A DNA stretch of 64,000 nt from Physcomitrium patens (GCF_000002425.4 NC_037257.1:16842328-16906327); one strand, 5' to 3'. Positions 34,301-46,908 are shown, numbered from the stretch's first letter. Notes: generated by a model from the letters alone, not told the origin. Numbers and translations: made by a program.

Positions 34301-36530
34301 TCATATTTGTCATGTGCTGTAGAAACTTAGAAATGTAAGATTATATGCTAAGTTAGAAAAGTATGTATTCTACACTACTTAAGTTGACTTTAAGATACAT
34401 TATTTTCAATGAAGGCCTTATGATGGATCCTAAGAAGGTCCAAACTATCATAGATTGGAAGATTCTAAAAACAATATAAAATGTGCAATATTTTTTACGC
34501 TTTGCTAATTACTATCAAATCTTCATTAAGGACTTTTCTTAAGTTGTAGCCCTGCTTACACGTTTGACTTATAAAGACAAATTTGAGTGGAATAAAGAAG
34601 CAAAAGCATCATTTGATGCTCTAAAGAAAGAATTTACTTTTACACCAATCTTATACTAAATTGTCTCTTCTAAGGTATTTTTTATAGAAATAGATGCATT
34701 AGATTTTGCAATGGAAGTCATATTGTCACAAATGAGAACAAATGATAAACTCCACAGATTAGTTTTTCATTCCAAGAAATTTTAGTAGCCAAAATTAATT
34801 ATGAGATCCATGAAAAAGAGCTCCTTGTAATCGTGGATTCATTTCAAAAATGGCGTTATTATTTAGAAGGTCCTTTAAATCTAGTTATTGTATATACGGA
34901 TCATAAGAACTTCAAGTACTTCATATCAACACGTATTTTGAATCATCGTCAAGTCCATTGAAGAATGTCTTTATATAAATTCAATTTCAAGATCACTTAT
35001 CCATTCAAAAAACAACAAGGTCTATTGAACGTCCTTTTTAGACGTTCTTATCTTGTACCAAAAGAAGGAGATGGATCTTTTGATCAACAAAGAATGATTC
35101 TCTTGAAGCCCAAGCATTTTCATCTTTGAGCAATAAAATCAACATTAACTGTTGATTCAGCCTTTATCAAACAAATTTAATTAAATATATTCTGTAATCT
35201 TCTTGTTCATGATGTCAAGAATCTTTTGTCTAAGTCTTATGATATTTCAAAGTTCGAATTCAAAAACAACCTTCTTTATTTTGAAGGACGCTTATATATT
35301 CCAGAAAGAGAAGTACATTTATGTATTCTTCAAGCACATTTACATGTTCTTCAAGAATGTCATGACTTTCTAGCAGCAAGATATTTTGGATACAATAAGA
35401 CTTTAAAGCTTATATCTAAGATTTTTGGTGGCCGCAAATGTAGAAGGCGATAAAAGAATTTACTCAATTATGAGATACTTGTTTAAGATCCAAAACTCCT
35501 TGCTATAGATCTTATGGACTGCTTCAACTGTTATCTATTCTAAAACAACTATGGTCTTCTATTTCTATGGATTTTATCATGAATTTTTTAGTCTTAGATT
35601 TACATGTTTCCACATTTGTAATTCTAGAATGCTTCACTAAAATGGCACATTTTGTACTATGTACAAAATCTATTTCAAGTGAAGAAATAACTAAGCTTTT
35701 TATTGACAATATCTATCGCTATCATGGATTGTCAAAGGATATTATATTACATAGGGAGACTCAATTTGTATCAAGATTTTAGAGAACCTTATTCAAGATT
35801 CTAAAGATGGATATAAAACTTTCCTCAACTTTTTATCTTCAAATTGATAGACAAATGGAACGGGTGAATCAAATTTTGGAAGAGTATTTAAAGTGTACTA
35901 TCAACTATCATCAAGATATTTAGACAATTCTTTTGCCATTGGCAGAGTTTACATATAATAATTTAGTACATTCTTCTACTCAACAAATACCTTTCTTTCC
36001 TAATTATGGTTATCATCCATGACTTGATACTTTTGACTTCTCAAAAGTTCATCATCCTACGGCAAAAGATTTAGCAAATCATTTGTCACAACTATATGCA
36101 ACAATGAAGATACAATTAAAAGAAGCTCAAGGTCATCAAAAGACCAATGTGGATGCCTATCGCAAGGAGCAACCACAATTCAATATAGGTGATAAGGTAT
36201 GATTACTTCGTCGCAATATTAAGACTATTCGACCTTGTGATAAATTGGACTATCATAGGGTGGGACCTTTTTTTATTTGTGAACAAATCAATCTTGTTGC
36301 TTATCAATTACATCTACTAGAATCTATGAAGATCCACCATGTATTTCACATGTCTCTTCTTGAGCTGTATAAGACAATGAATATTTTGAGAAGAAGACAA
36401 ATGCCACCTCCTCTTATAGAAGTAGATAATAATCAAGAGTTTGAGGTAGAAGAAGTCTTAGACTCAAGGCCGCACCAAAATAGGTTGGAATATCTTGTTC
36501 TTTAGCATGGATATGATATTAGTAAATGCA
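34281..36530 (+). pseudogene. RT thumb, RNase H, integrase and chromodomain of the RT-less copy
   Basis: 34,440-34,560 matches the FLGFANYYRIFIKDF block with frame breaks. RNase H-like sequence follows to about 35,060. 35226-35453 is the linker and HHCC-side region. 35567-35782 reads FTKMAHFVLCTKSISSEEIT and YRYHGLSKDIILHRETQFVS, the integrase core; the second Asp (S-D-K-R in the sister copy) is His here. 36245-36505 holds the C-terminal tail FHMSLLELYK and the start of the chromodomain, EFEVEEVLDSRPHQNRLEYL, which meets a stop where the sister copy has VHWHG. Several independent lesions. Confidence 0.85.
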
Positions 36531-37176
36531 CATAGGAGCCATGAAAGAATCTTACAAATACAACAAAGAAAGTTGAATCTTTTTATCAACAAAATCTATC
36601 AAAATCAAGATGAAGAATAGCAAATCTTTGCTATAAAAGAAAGAAGATCAAAAGAAGATAATATTCTATCTTCTATCTTTCTTTGTAGCTTGTATGTATG
36701 TGACACTAGGAAGATGGAGAATCAATAACTAATAGATTCAATTCAAGAGCTTTCATTTGTAAATTTCCTAGATAAGATATTGTGATTGTCACAACCTTCA
36801 AGATGACAGAATCGAGATGAAGATCCTTAAGAACGACATGTTATTCTTTGAATAGATGGCCAAATACAACGTGTTTGGTATCATGACCTTATAAGAGATT
36901 CCTATTGTTTGGTAATTTTATTAGAATTAGGAACAACTTTCGACGGTGTTCCAAATATTTTATTTGAAAGAAATTACAAAGGCCTCAACAATGACTAAAT
37001 GACATGGTGGTCTTCTCGCCCTGGTATGGGACACTATCAATGGCTGAAAGGGCCTATCAACCATCTTCAAAGAAAGCAAAGATCACATTATGTGACAAAT
37101 ATAATTTGCCACATCTTGGACTTCTTCAATATATGAAGACCGCTCTTCATGGAACCCATCTCTAGAAAGAGGGGTT

Positions 37177-37696
37177 ATGTCATGGATATATACATTTACT
37201 TCAATAATTACTTATATGATTAGGTAGAAATAAATAAATATAGATTAATTTTATAAGGTCTTTTAGTAAAGCTTTCTAAAAGCTTTAGAGATGTAGTTTT
37301 GACTTTAGATGTGTTTGTAGGTAAGAAACTTGGCCAACAAGTTAACCACATGTTGATAGCTTGTGGAACAAGCTAACCATGTGGTGCATACATAGATAAC
37401 TTGCTTTGCAAGTTAAGACATGTGGCTAGTAAAGTCAACATGTTTTGGAGGTCCTATAGGACATTGCTACGTAGCTCCTAATTAAGACTATATATAGAGG
37501 CAAGAGTGAAGCCTTCTCCACTCTTATCAATACTATTCTAGTCCTTAGTCTTGTTTCAAGACTTTCTAGTCTTCTTATTTTTGGCAATAGCCATTCTAGT
37601 TAATATTATATTACCTTTTGAATGACTTTCTAGTTCTCTTCACTGACATAAGAGTGTATCGAGGATTCTCTTTCTTTGAGATTCATGTCCATGACA
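37177..37696 (+). repeat. 3' LTR of the RT-less chromovirus copy
   Basis: TGTCATGGATATATACATTT to CCATGACA. Slightly shorter than the 5' LTR; a duplicated TAGCTTGTGGAACAAGTTAA-like unit is present once here and twice in the 5' LTR (about 32068-32125). Confidence 0.9.
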
Positions 37697-38345
37697 TATA
37701 AATGAATTCAAAGTTTGATTTTTAAAGAAGAGATTTCAATCTTGACAAGGATATTATTAATATAAACTCTTATATAGACATTGTCTTTGAATTCAAGTTC
37801 TACATCAAAGCTACAATTATTAAAAGATAAGGAATGATCTTCATCAAGAGCTACTAAGTATATAAAGATAGTTTCTATATAAAAGCATAGAAAAAATATC
37901 CTATAATTTTGAAGGTGTGAAAATTTAGATGTTTATTATTATTTTTGATGAATGAATAAAATCTTCTTTTTTTATTTTTTTGAGTTAAAAGTTGATAAAA
38001 TAATTAATGATTCTAATAATTATTTAAAATATAGAAATAAGATATTATCATTTTTTAAAAATATAATATAAATCAAATAAGAAAATAAGGTGGTTTTTGA
38101 CATATATTTTAATAATAGTATAAAGTTGATTTCATGAATTGTAATATACACATGAATCAACTTTAGAGAATATAAGATTGTAAATTTTAAGAATATATCA
38201 AAAAATAATTCTATTGTCTTAAACTTTGTTTAAGGCTTTAGATGCTCTTATTCAATTTATAAAATAATTTGCTAGAATCACCTTCCTTGAAACCTTTGTA
38301 TTGCACTATTTAAATATCTTTGAAGAGATTTCCATTGGAAAAAGT
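37697..38345 (-). pseudogene. Second copia remnant, reverse transcriptase part (minus strand)
   Basis: On the minus strand, about 38298 down to 38180 reads KGFKEGDSSKLFYKLNKSI, then stop, SLKQSLRQ, stop, NYFLIYS. This is the copia RT block P-E-G-F .. K-L-x-K-S-[IL]-Y-G-L-K-Q-x-x-R-Q-W with Tyr and Trp codons turned to stops. A KVDSCVYY-like sequence follows near 38140. It is the upstream half of the remnant at 30410-31150, separated from it by the chromovirus insertion. Confidence 0.72.
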
Positions 38346-39100
38346 TGTACCAATGTACCATATGATTTTTCCACACAAAAAAATATTTATTATAAAAATT
38401 TCAGCTCCAAATTATTTTTGTTTAATAGCAAATATATTGTCATTTGTGATAAGGCATCACCAACATTCCTTGTTTAGTTATTATGTGGGACTCAAATCAT
38501 AGGCCATGCAAATTTTGCCGTGCCTCTTTTTGATTGATTCCATCAATGCTTTCCTAGCTTCTTCTTTGATTGCAACTCTTAGATCTATTGTAATTATTCT
38601 TGAAGTGAAGAAATTTGATGCTACAAATTATTAATATATTAATGCTGAATAAGGCCTCCAAATACCTAGCCATTAATGTTGAGGAGCTAGGAATGAAGGA
38701 ATAGGGCATACTATGTAAAAATAATAAGTAGTTGAGCACTGGAGAATTCAAGGCTATTGTATTTCTAAACCAAGTTCTATATTTGATATTGTGTGTGAAG
38801 AACAAGTAAAATGTCTCAATGAAGAAAGAGCTTATACTACATATGTTGAAGAGACTCAAAAATAATCTTAAGAAAAAGAAGTTAGTATATTAAATGTAAT
38901 AGATGATAGAAAGAAATCAATTTCTAGAAAGGTAAGAAAATTTCTTATTTGTTTGGCTAGAAGCTATAATTATCATCAACATTAAATTATCTATTTGAAA
39001 TTTGGATATTGTGGATGTCTTTATTGGTTGAAACATTGCTGGCTTAATAATCTAATACTTGTAATTATTATCACAGAAGAGTATGACAGACAACAAGGTT
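38346..39100. other. AT-rich sequence, probably transposon-derived
   Basis: No intact ORF. On the plus strand a KFDATNY-like reading near 38,610 and a Cys/His-rich GYCGCLYWLKHCWLNN-like reading near 39,005-39,055 resemble copia gag pieces (start of gag and zinc knuckle). The spacing is imperfect, so I do not assign them firmly. Confidence 0.3.
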
Positions 39101-39330
39101 GAAGTTGATTGAGTTTCACAATCTTATCTTATCTAAGTGCACCTCTACTAAAACATACTACATGACTGTGTCATGACGGTTGTATCATCGGTCTTACCTC
39201 AGATCTGGATCAAGAGGCCTGGAGCATTCTCATACATATCCCTTAAATATGCTTCTGTGGTCAACTTGAAAAGGACACTGCAAGCTGGTTTCTTGACGGC
39301 AACAATCAGGAGTGTATCTTAAATTCCTTG

Positions 39331-39709
39331 GATCGATACAGTTCATTCATGCTTAGCTGTGTGAAGGGCCATTTGTGGTACAGATAGAGAGGCTAGACAC
39401 TAGGACACAGTTGAACAAGCATGTTTTAAACACTGCAATGTGAAAACAAAAAAATTATCAAATGGAAGTATCAGATGCCTCGATACTGGAATCCTCATTG
39501 AGAAATAAGGTTCATGCTTAGATCGATACAACTCATGCTGGCTTGGCTGTAGGAAGGGCCATCTACATCATAGATCGAGAGGGTAAACCCTTGGCTACTG
39601 CTAATTAAAGATGATTTGACACTGTAAAGTGAAAATAGTAATTCTATGAAATGAAAATTCACTGTACCTCAGTATTATTTGTAAGAGTCCTAATTGAAAA
39701 ATGAGGCAC
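39331..39709 (+). repeat. Imperfect tandem duplication, unit about 190 bp
   Basis: Unit 1 (39331-39520) and unit 2 (39521-39709) both begin GATCGATACA. Both then contain a TCATGCT..GCTGT.GGAAGGGCCAT stretch, an ACACTG.AA.GTGAAAA stretch and an ATTGA.AAATAAGG/ATGAGG end, in the same order and spacing. The units are diverged by many substitutions. They lie downstream of the 3' end of the minus-strand gene. Confidence 0.8.
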
Positions 39710-39955
39710 GAAGCGACGCAAATCTTCCTTTATTAGCTGAATTGGATGCCAGGCACTTGGAATTGTTGTCTTTTCACAGGATCTTGAACGACGTAATTAT
39801 GATGATTCTGTCACCAAAATATATCCCGTGCCTAGGATTCGAAAAACTGCTGATTATTGCGTATGATTGATCACGTTCAAAACAAAATGAACATTATTTG
39901 TAGAGCCTGAAAACAGAATTTCTGAAATAAGTTAAACATTCATGAACTAACTATA

Positions 39956-39979
39956 ACACACACACACACACACACGTAC

Positions 39980-40016
<37 letters not shown>
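39956..40016. repeat. Compound microsatellite (CA)n-(CATA)n-(TA)n
   Basis: Runs of CA, then TACA/CATA, then TA without a break; located just 3' of the gene stop at 40153. Confidence 0.95.
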
Positions 40017-40152
40017 AAGTTTTTGTAGAGATTACTTGTCACCTAAGATTGAGTGGTGCATGCAGAACTTAAGCAGAATGCCAAAAGATTAGACGGATGA
40101 ATAGATGGAACGTGATTTGAAGCTGAAACGTACCTTCAGCTAATTCAAGAGT

Positions 40153-43091
40153 CTAGGAAATATAACGCTCGTCGAATTCAGCCCGAATTCCACGAGCTCC
40201 CGGGGTTCCAACATCGATTGCAAAGCTGGGCACACGCTGCACAATAATATCTCCACCTGACTGTGATGGGCCACCCGCATAGTCTTCTTCGAGCAATTGA
40301 TAGCAACGTCCCCGAGCCAGGGAAGATTCAGGTTGCTCTAGTAGTTCTGCGAGTCCTTTCAATTTATTCTGTGAACCATTCCACCACAATTAGTCAAGAC
40401 TGAATATGCAGACTAAGGAAATTCGACGATCACTTGAGAATATCATACAAATGAAACTGATAATAAACTGCTATCTTCCGATTGCAGTTATCATGTGTGT
40501 ACCCCTCTCTCTCTCACACACACAATTTGTATTTTTGTCTCTGTGTGCATCAAACAATTTAGAATGAATCAAGATCAGACTAGATGAAAAGGACAAATAG
40601 AACTAGGACACGCGTTAGATTTGCAAAGATAAAGTATAGCAAGTTACAGTTCTGGGATCTTTGAAGTCCGAATAGTCAGAAATTGTCTTAAATGGACTCT
40701 GGACACCAGTCGCGGGAAGATCAACGACCATTGGAGACTCTTCTACATCATTCAAAGTCACAGCCCGGAATCGGGAAAGCACAGTGTGTTCAAATTGCTG
40801 ATATCTGCAGCTGGGCAACGATAAGCAAAATTGTTGGACTTAGTATTCCAGGAGTGTTGTCGGTATTCGACTTACTTCCCAACATGAACTAGTCTCCTAA
40901 ATCCAACTTGTAAGTGTCTCAGACTCTGAACCTCTCCTCGAGAAATGGCAACAATTATTGATGGTAAATGAGGTCTGAGTAACACGAATCTGTTATTCAG
41001 ATCACAACACCGCTTAAGTGGTAGGAAAGGGTGAAATGAGAACCACATACACGGAATCGGTCCAAATTAAAAAAGAAATCATGACTCAAGCAGCAGAGCA
41101 TTCACGGAATATACTAAGTTGAATAGGAACTCCACCCGGAGCTGCACACTAAACGTCCAGAGCAGTCAGTGAAATATCTGCACCCAATGCTTGGTTACAC
41201 GCTAATGACTGTAATTAGATAGAGTTCATCAAGACTAGTAATGTGGTGGCTGATACAAAAATTTGCAACTTTGCTTCCCGATAAGCTTCTAGAGCAAAAC
41301 TATCATGGCTTTGAAGTGCAAAATAATTTGACGTTACGATCGGCCTGGTGCCGCTCTAGAGTTGAAAATCCCATTGGATATTTGCTGGCGATGTTGGAAA
41401 CACAGCTACTACAGGATAAAGACGTTAACAGGTTCAGAGCCATATAACGTGCTGCTTCCTGCTCCGACACTTCGCGAACGACGAAACTTTACGAGAACCC
41501 TGCTGTACATCTAAGACGACGGGCTCGACGATGAGATTGTTATGCAATGGATCCAGTTTATCACAGCGCAAAAGGAATGAAAAGCCTAACAAGAATAAAG
41601 ACAAGGGCTATCTAATCCATTATACCGATTCAGGACAGATGGATGAGAATCTAGAAGATACTTTTCAGACAAGCTGAATTCTAAGGACCCGTGATAGGTT
41701 TTGCATGCCATGCAAAGCAAGACCCGAATTATGGGTTGTATCTTTCTCGAGAACTCTGTCCTTCGGACAACCTTTTCAAGAGCCATGCTCCTGCTGGAAC
41801 CCAATTTCACATGTCCTGACAGCCCTAATATGCAACTCGATCACATTGCGAATATCGAACAAATAATATGGAAATATTCCATATCGCTTGAGTCAAACGC
41901 AATTCTGAATTGAGAAATGACGATTACTGCGGTGTGGCCAGTGTAACCATGTGCAGTAAAGTCATGTATACAGGCCAAAGGCAGGAGACGCTAAAGACTG
42001 CTCATGACCGGAAACGAAGACCAAAACAGCATGAGGATAGTACTGCGAAAAACCGCAGCTCAGCATTTCGACTCCTGTAACCCAACAAGGTACTATCATA
42101 TCACTGAAAGCTCGAAACCCTTTCCACCACGGGAATGGATCTCCAACTTTCGAAGATAAAAGCCCCACTCTAAATACGCAAGAAAGAATTCAAAGTACAC
42201 GCGAGTTAGTCTGGTCGCCAAACAAGAAACCGGCTTGATTCCTGCTGTACACAGCGTTATTCGAATCGGAATACTTCACTACCAGAGTTTGACGTAGTGA
42301 ACAAGCTTTTTAACTGCAATGCGTAGGAAACTACTTCTCCTCATCACAATTTACTGATTATAGAAACCATGAAATAAAGTTCAGGACATTGTAGTATTTC
42401 GCAACAGCATTCCCAACGTCGTTCTTTTGTGCACGGTAGACGGTCTTGTAGAGGTTATGATAGAGCTTGACAACTATTGGGTGCAACGTCTCCGACCACT
42501 GTTTTTAAAGCAAAGAGTTGCAGCACACTAGACGGTTGTTGCAACTATGGACCAATTCAACTTCGATCTTTCAGATGGTGCAACGTTCACAGTGCTCACT
42601 CGTGCAAGGCTTAGTGTGTGTAAATACAACAGGTTACGGTGTTCATTAGTTACTCAATAATATCCCAAGGTTTAAGAAAAAGAATCGTAGAAACGTGATC
42701 ATGACTAAGATTCACAGAAAACGATGTCGACTTGAACCCTAGAGAGAGTTTCGAAAGACCTGCGGGCATACAATGACTTCTCTGAGCACGGAACTTTTTC
42801 ACTTTTGCACATTGTCGTCGATCAGCAGTGCAGCGGAGAAGACTTACTTGTCCGGGAATCCACGGGTTTTTGCATTAAAAGCCTCAGCGGCGCCTTCCAA
42901 TCCTTCATCACCTTCGCTTGTCGGCAAGTTTTCGGGTGAACGATAGTTCATGTGAGGAGATGGCGTTACCACCGTTTCAGGCCAGTTTGGAGGACAGCTT
43001 CGGGAGAGTCGTTCGTCAAAAGGAGGGGACAACCCATAATCTGAACGGTCCGGCATATTAAGGATGCGCTTTGCAGAATTTGATCTCGTAC
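40153..43091 (-). CDS. Unknown protein, last three exons of a minus-strand gene
   Basis: Exon model on the minus strand: 43091-42848, 40804-40648 and 40368-40153. It is supported by a TTTTTTTGTAG acceptor before 43091, a CAA|GTAAGT donor after 42848, a CTGCAG acceptor at 40805-40806, a GTAACT donor after 40648 and a GTTCACAG acceptor before 40368. The three exons join in one frame. Readings: SNSAKRILNMPDRSDYGLSP in the first, FEHTVLSRFRAVTLNDVEES in the second and NKLKGLAELLEQPESSLARG in the third, ending RAEFDERYIS then TAG. The first ATG seen is at 43056, but the frame stays open to the acceptor, so upstream exons are likely. From 43056 the product would be about 195 residues. The middle is Pro- and acid-rich. 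A 6-bp alternative acceptor at 40811 also keeps frame. I do not recognise the family. The intron 40805-42847 is about 2 kb and holds no clear gene. Confidence 0.5.
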
Positions 43092-44440
43092 CTACAAAAA
43101 AACCATAACTAGATTGAAAAAGCCAGAAAGAGATGTGGAAAGTGTGCGACTCTAATCCTGAAACCTGAAAGAGCCATTTCGCGTTTCTGGAGTACAATGT
43201 AAGACCCCAAATGTTGGACCTGTGCTCGTGAGATGGTGGACGATTGAGTGATGGAGTAGACAGTGTAAAACTCAGCGTACATACTAGATAGCTGACGACG
43301 TTCCTCAGAAAGTTTCGAGTCTCATATTAAGAGCAAATACTAACAGGGAGACGATTTTTTCGGAGAGCACAGCTGATGAAGGAATTTCAAAGTACCAAAG
43401 CAGTGCACCTGAGCCAAGCATTAAAGTGTTTGGCAAGTGGAACTTTAGACCCTACAACACTCCGAAATTATGTTGGGAATGTCACCTCCAACAAATAAAG
43501 AACTTACCGTGTCAAATGTATGGAACACCAACGATGGCTGTTTGCAAGGGGGCGGGAGACCTGATGAGTCGAAGTAGTTCTCAAATCTTCAAAACTAAAA
43601 ACGATGTCACGATAGAGAAGGAATGTAGACAATCCAGATGCATGAGATATGAGCAGAAGTGTATTGAACATTCCACATCATAGTGAGCGCGGCGCACGCC
43701 TTGGAGCACTTCACTCGCTACGTAAGTGATGCGAAAGGGATTGCATTCTACGACGGCGAGAGTGGTATGGAACTTGCGAGAGCACGAAGAAAGGAGTAGC
43801 GAATGCGGGGGGAGACAGGACACGCTTCAATCCTTGATCCCGACCACAACGCCGCCGCGAACAACGAAACACACCAGGCTTGGGGTTTCTGCTGCAGACA
43901 CACGGACAACGCTTGACGTGTCGAGTAGTCTGGCTCTAAATATCAGGTGGTCTAGTCTGCCAATCTGAGGAAAAAAGAAAGTTGAACAGAGCTGCTATTG
44001 AAACAAAATCGTGAGGAGTAAAAACCGCGGATAACTATTAAAGTCAGTGACGAAAAAATGAATAAACAATGTTTACGTGAGTTTGATGTGAGGATGAAGT
44101 TTACTGACAGCACTGCAGGATAGAAGTTAAGGATCTACCAAGCAACTTCATCGTGCAGGTTCATGCTCCGTGATGGTTGCGATACTACGAGCAGATCCAG
44201 GTGGCAAGAACAACACACTTAGATTTCGGTTCCGAAATCAGAGTGTGCACCTGTGTTCATTTCATCACCGCAGTCCTTGCCGGAAAAAAAACAAACAAAC
44301 AAGTAATAATAATAAGAAGAGAAAAAGGGATAAAGAACCTGAATTTATAATGGTAGGAAGCAGATGTCATTCATATTCTTCCCAAGGCCTACTTAATGAA
44401 CTTCACGAACGCATCTGCAAGGTGGAGCAATAAGGTTGGT
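43092..44440 (-). other. Likely 5' part (upstream exons or UTR) of the minus-strand gene
   Basis: GC content rises around 43,680-43,900, with several CpGs. On the minus strand the frame 43823-43581 (MSCLPPHSLLLSSCSRKFHT onward) is open for 80 codons but has no motif. It could be a first exon or 5' UTR. No TATA box can be assigned safely. Confidence 0.3.
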
Positions 44441-44821
44441 GAGATCTTTTTTACCCTTACTCTTTTTAATCGACCTTGGCTCAAAGTCAAAAATCAACAT
44501 CACTAACTGTAGCAATCAAATCTAGTATTTCGACGCTAGATCGAAAGCACAAGTAAAAAAAAAAAAGAAAAAAAAAAAAAATGGTTTTTGAGTAACATGA
44601 CTGTGAAAGAAGGCAGAAAACAGCTGGTGTCTCAAAAGAGGTGGCAACCAGTACGAGTAACCATTGCTACATGTGTCATTAGTTGTGAGCTACTTGTGAT
44701 TAAAGCGTGGCATTTAAGTAACGGATGTTTCGTTCAAAAACTTTGGGCAAAATGCAACTTGGGCTGAAATGCTTGTAACATTGGCTCTCTCACAATACTG
44801 TTATGCAAACTGGAGTGAATC

Positions 44822-45067
44822 CTAACTTGTCACTACAGTTAAACAGGTCAATTGGGCAGATGCATGCAAAAAGTTTTTAATGTTATTATCTGAAACACAG
44901 GGGTAAACTATCACAGTTTCATTCTTCTCCCCTAATCTGTGGGAAGCTTCTATGCCAAATTTAAGTTCGAAACTTCCATCGTGTGCAACCACATAGGAAA
45001 CGGCCAATGTCCGAAGTGGGACCAAGCCCTCACAAAATGACGGACTCATAAATTGTGGAAAAGACAA
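44822..45067 (-). CDS. Hypothetical small ORF
   Basis: 81 codons on the minus strand, with AHDGSFELKFGIEASHRLGE in the middle and a mixed, protein-like composition, unlike the AT-driven ORFs around it. A CTGTGTTTCAG acceptor-like site lies inside (about 44895), so part of it could be an exon of something larger. No family is recognised and no partner exon was found. It may equally be non-coding. Confidence 0.22.
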   Translation of the reverse strand: MSFPQFMSPSFCEGLVPLRTLAVSYVVAHDGSFELKFGIEASHRLGEKNETVIVYPCVSDNNIKNFLHASAQLTCLTVVTS

Positions 45068-45788
45068 AAGTTTTCGTTTGCCTTAAAGACTCAGTATAAT
45101 TATAAAGGAGACAAGGTATTTACTATCTATAAGAAGCCCAGAAGATGACAACCGGGCCAATCCCTTGTAATCAAGCCTGTGACAAAGAGAAAATGAACTC
45201 TAAACCTTTATGATAACTTAGTAGCCAGATTTTAAAATGCATGAACCTAAAATTACCAATGAAGAAGAAGAATTTTTGCTGTGATGAACTGTTAATTAAA
45301 AATAGTTTTTACGGGAGGGACTCTAGAAATTATCAGAACTTGCACACGAAACATTCACCAAATCAACTTTATTTACTATTTTAACCTAAAACTTACAAAT
45401 AATTTTCAAGAAAGCATAATCAAAAAAATTCATACAACTTCCATTCACCTCAAAAACTCGTCATTACTATCAATGTGTTTAAACATAGTGTATAAAGAAG
45501 GAGATTAGCTAAAGTTCATACTATATCGTATGTCATGGATGACTCGGCATGGAATATCCAAGAAATATGGTGTCTTGTAGGTGGCAGGTCCGATCATAGA
45601 GCACTCCATATTAACATATACACCAAATAGAAGTTCTGTGACTACATTTTTCTTTTTTTTTCAACACTTTATGTTATCATTCTTTTTCTTTGTCTTTTTC
45701 TTTCCTTAATTTTTTTTCTGAATTCTTTGTGTGGACTTTTGTTCGTTTTTGTAGATAAAATATAAGGTGATTGTATATATAAAAATAC

Positions 45789-45828
<40 letters not shown>
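45789..45828. repeat. (GT)n-(GA)n microsatellite
   Basis: GTGTGTGTG followed directly by about 15 GA units. Confidence 0.95.
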
Positions 45829-45834
<6 letters not shown>

Positions 45835-46677
45835 TGTGCACTGTGCTTGATTGAAACTTCTGCAATTTTGATTGTTCCTCCATCCAAGGTTTTGTTCTCT
45901 CTTCAAAAAAGAGGAAAGAATGGTTCTCATGTTACGATGAAACCATCAAATTGTCAACATGTTTTCAAAATAAATTTAAATTTCGTGAGAAAGAACTATT
46001 CTCGGATATTCCAAGCAATACCCATAGTTTCATTCTTGGAAGCAGTGAATTAATCCATTTTTGAAACAATATTTTCTTTATTTTATCACTGTAACCTCAT
46101 TTACATCAAACTGTAAGTAAGGCAAAAGACATTATCTTTTAAAATCGTAAATTATTAACGAATAAATATAAAATTTATTTATCGTATAGTATTTGAAGTT
46201 TTTCTTCCTATTTTCATTGTATTCTTAAAGATAACCATTCACCCCATGTTTTGGATCGATGTAATCCACACGCATCCATCCATCCATTTCTTCTATCCAC
46301 ATTCCTCTGTACACAACCATCCACCCCTACTTTTCCATCACAGATACTCAATTAGAGAACAAAAAACAGAAAAGACCAAAAAACAAAAAATAAATAAATA
46401 AATAAATAAGGAATGGAAAAGACACCAACAGATCACACTCCAAACCTTGCAGTAAAAGCGCCTTGTGATATTTTTAACAGAAAAATATTTAGTTGATTCA
46501 AGCAGTGAACCCCGTGTTGATTAAAACGAGTCATGTACTCACTAAACTAGTGCCTTTTTCTACTACCATTCAAACAAAGAAACTAATTCAGTTTGTGTTC
46601 GAACAGTCGACGAATGATGCGGCTCACATCAGTGTCACAGAGCCGCAGTTCAATAGATTTCCATCCAAGCGTGCTTG

Positions 46678-46908
46678 TCACTTGGCGTTGAAAAGTGCGG
46701 TGGCGTAGGAACGAAGCCTTTTGCGTGACCCCAGCTCACTCCCGCCTGAAACAGTGTCCACTAGATCATCATCGTCGTCGTCGACAGACCGTATTTCGAC
46801 TTCAGTCACACGACCTCGGCACATCGTTGCGGTGCATGCACTGTGCGCTGTGTCAATCAGTCTGAACGAGCCATTAGGGTGCGACCTGAGAGGCTCTCCA
46901 AACAACAT
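46678..46908 (-). CDS. Hypothetical small protein or terminal exon with Asp run
   Basis: 76 codons on the minus strand, MLFGEPLRSHPNGSFRLIDT to RKRLRSYATALFNAK then stop. It contains VEIRSVDDDDDDLVDTVSGG, an acidic run encoded by varied GAT/GAC codons, followed by a basic RKRLR patch that could be a nuclear localisation signal. GC and codon use differ from the AT-rich surroundings. An AG at about 46920 (CCCGAGCAG) could be a splice acceptor just upstream of the ATG. The family is not recognised. It could be a stand-alone ORF or the last exon of a longer minus-strand gene reaching towards 48.3 kb. Confidence 0.35.
   Translation of the reverse strand: MLFGEPLRSHPNGSFRLIDTAHSACTATMCRGRVTEVEIRSVDDDDDDLVDTVSGGSELGSRKRLRSYATALFNAK

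Larger units (their letters stand above)
31894..37696 (+). mobile_element. Chromovirus copy lacking the RT catalytic domain
   Basis: 5803 bp with LTRs 31894-32442 (549 bp, TGTCACAGACA..CTCTGACA) and about 37177-37696 (TGTCATGGATA..CATGACA). Flanks are TATAG (31889-31893) and TATAA (37697-37701), a TSD with one transition. The polypurine tract CTCTAGAAAGAGGGGTTA precedes the 3' LTR. Order is gag, protease, (RT missing), thumb, RNase H, integrase, chromodomain. The element sits inside an older minus-strand copia remnant. Confidence 0.93.
44441..46677. other. Intergenic stretch with low-complexity tracts
   Basis: Contains an A-rich run (about 44555-44581), a (GT)n-(GA)n compound microsatellite (45789-45828), CATC repeats near 46272-46286 and an AAAT/AAAC-rich run near 46370-46410. 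Apart from the hypothetical ORF at 44822-45067, no gene is seen. ORFs at 45669-45930 are readings of the (GA)n tract. Confidence 0.5.

Noticed and set aside
38554-38859. 101-codon minus ORF
   Set aside because: AT-driven Phe/Leu/Ser-rich reading with no motif; plus-strand gag-like remnants overlap it.
41241-42168. Several 60-75 codon ORFs on both strands in the 2-kb intron
   Set aside because: They overlap each other, lack motifs, and lie inside the intron required by the in-frame exon model.
45669-45930. Ser/Leu-rich ORFs on the minus strand
   Set aside because: They are translations of the (GA)n microsatellite in three frames.
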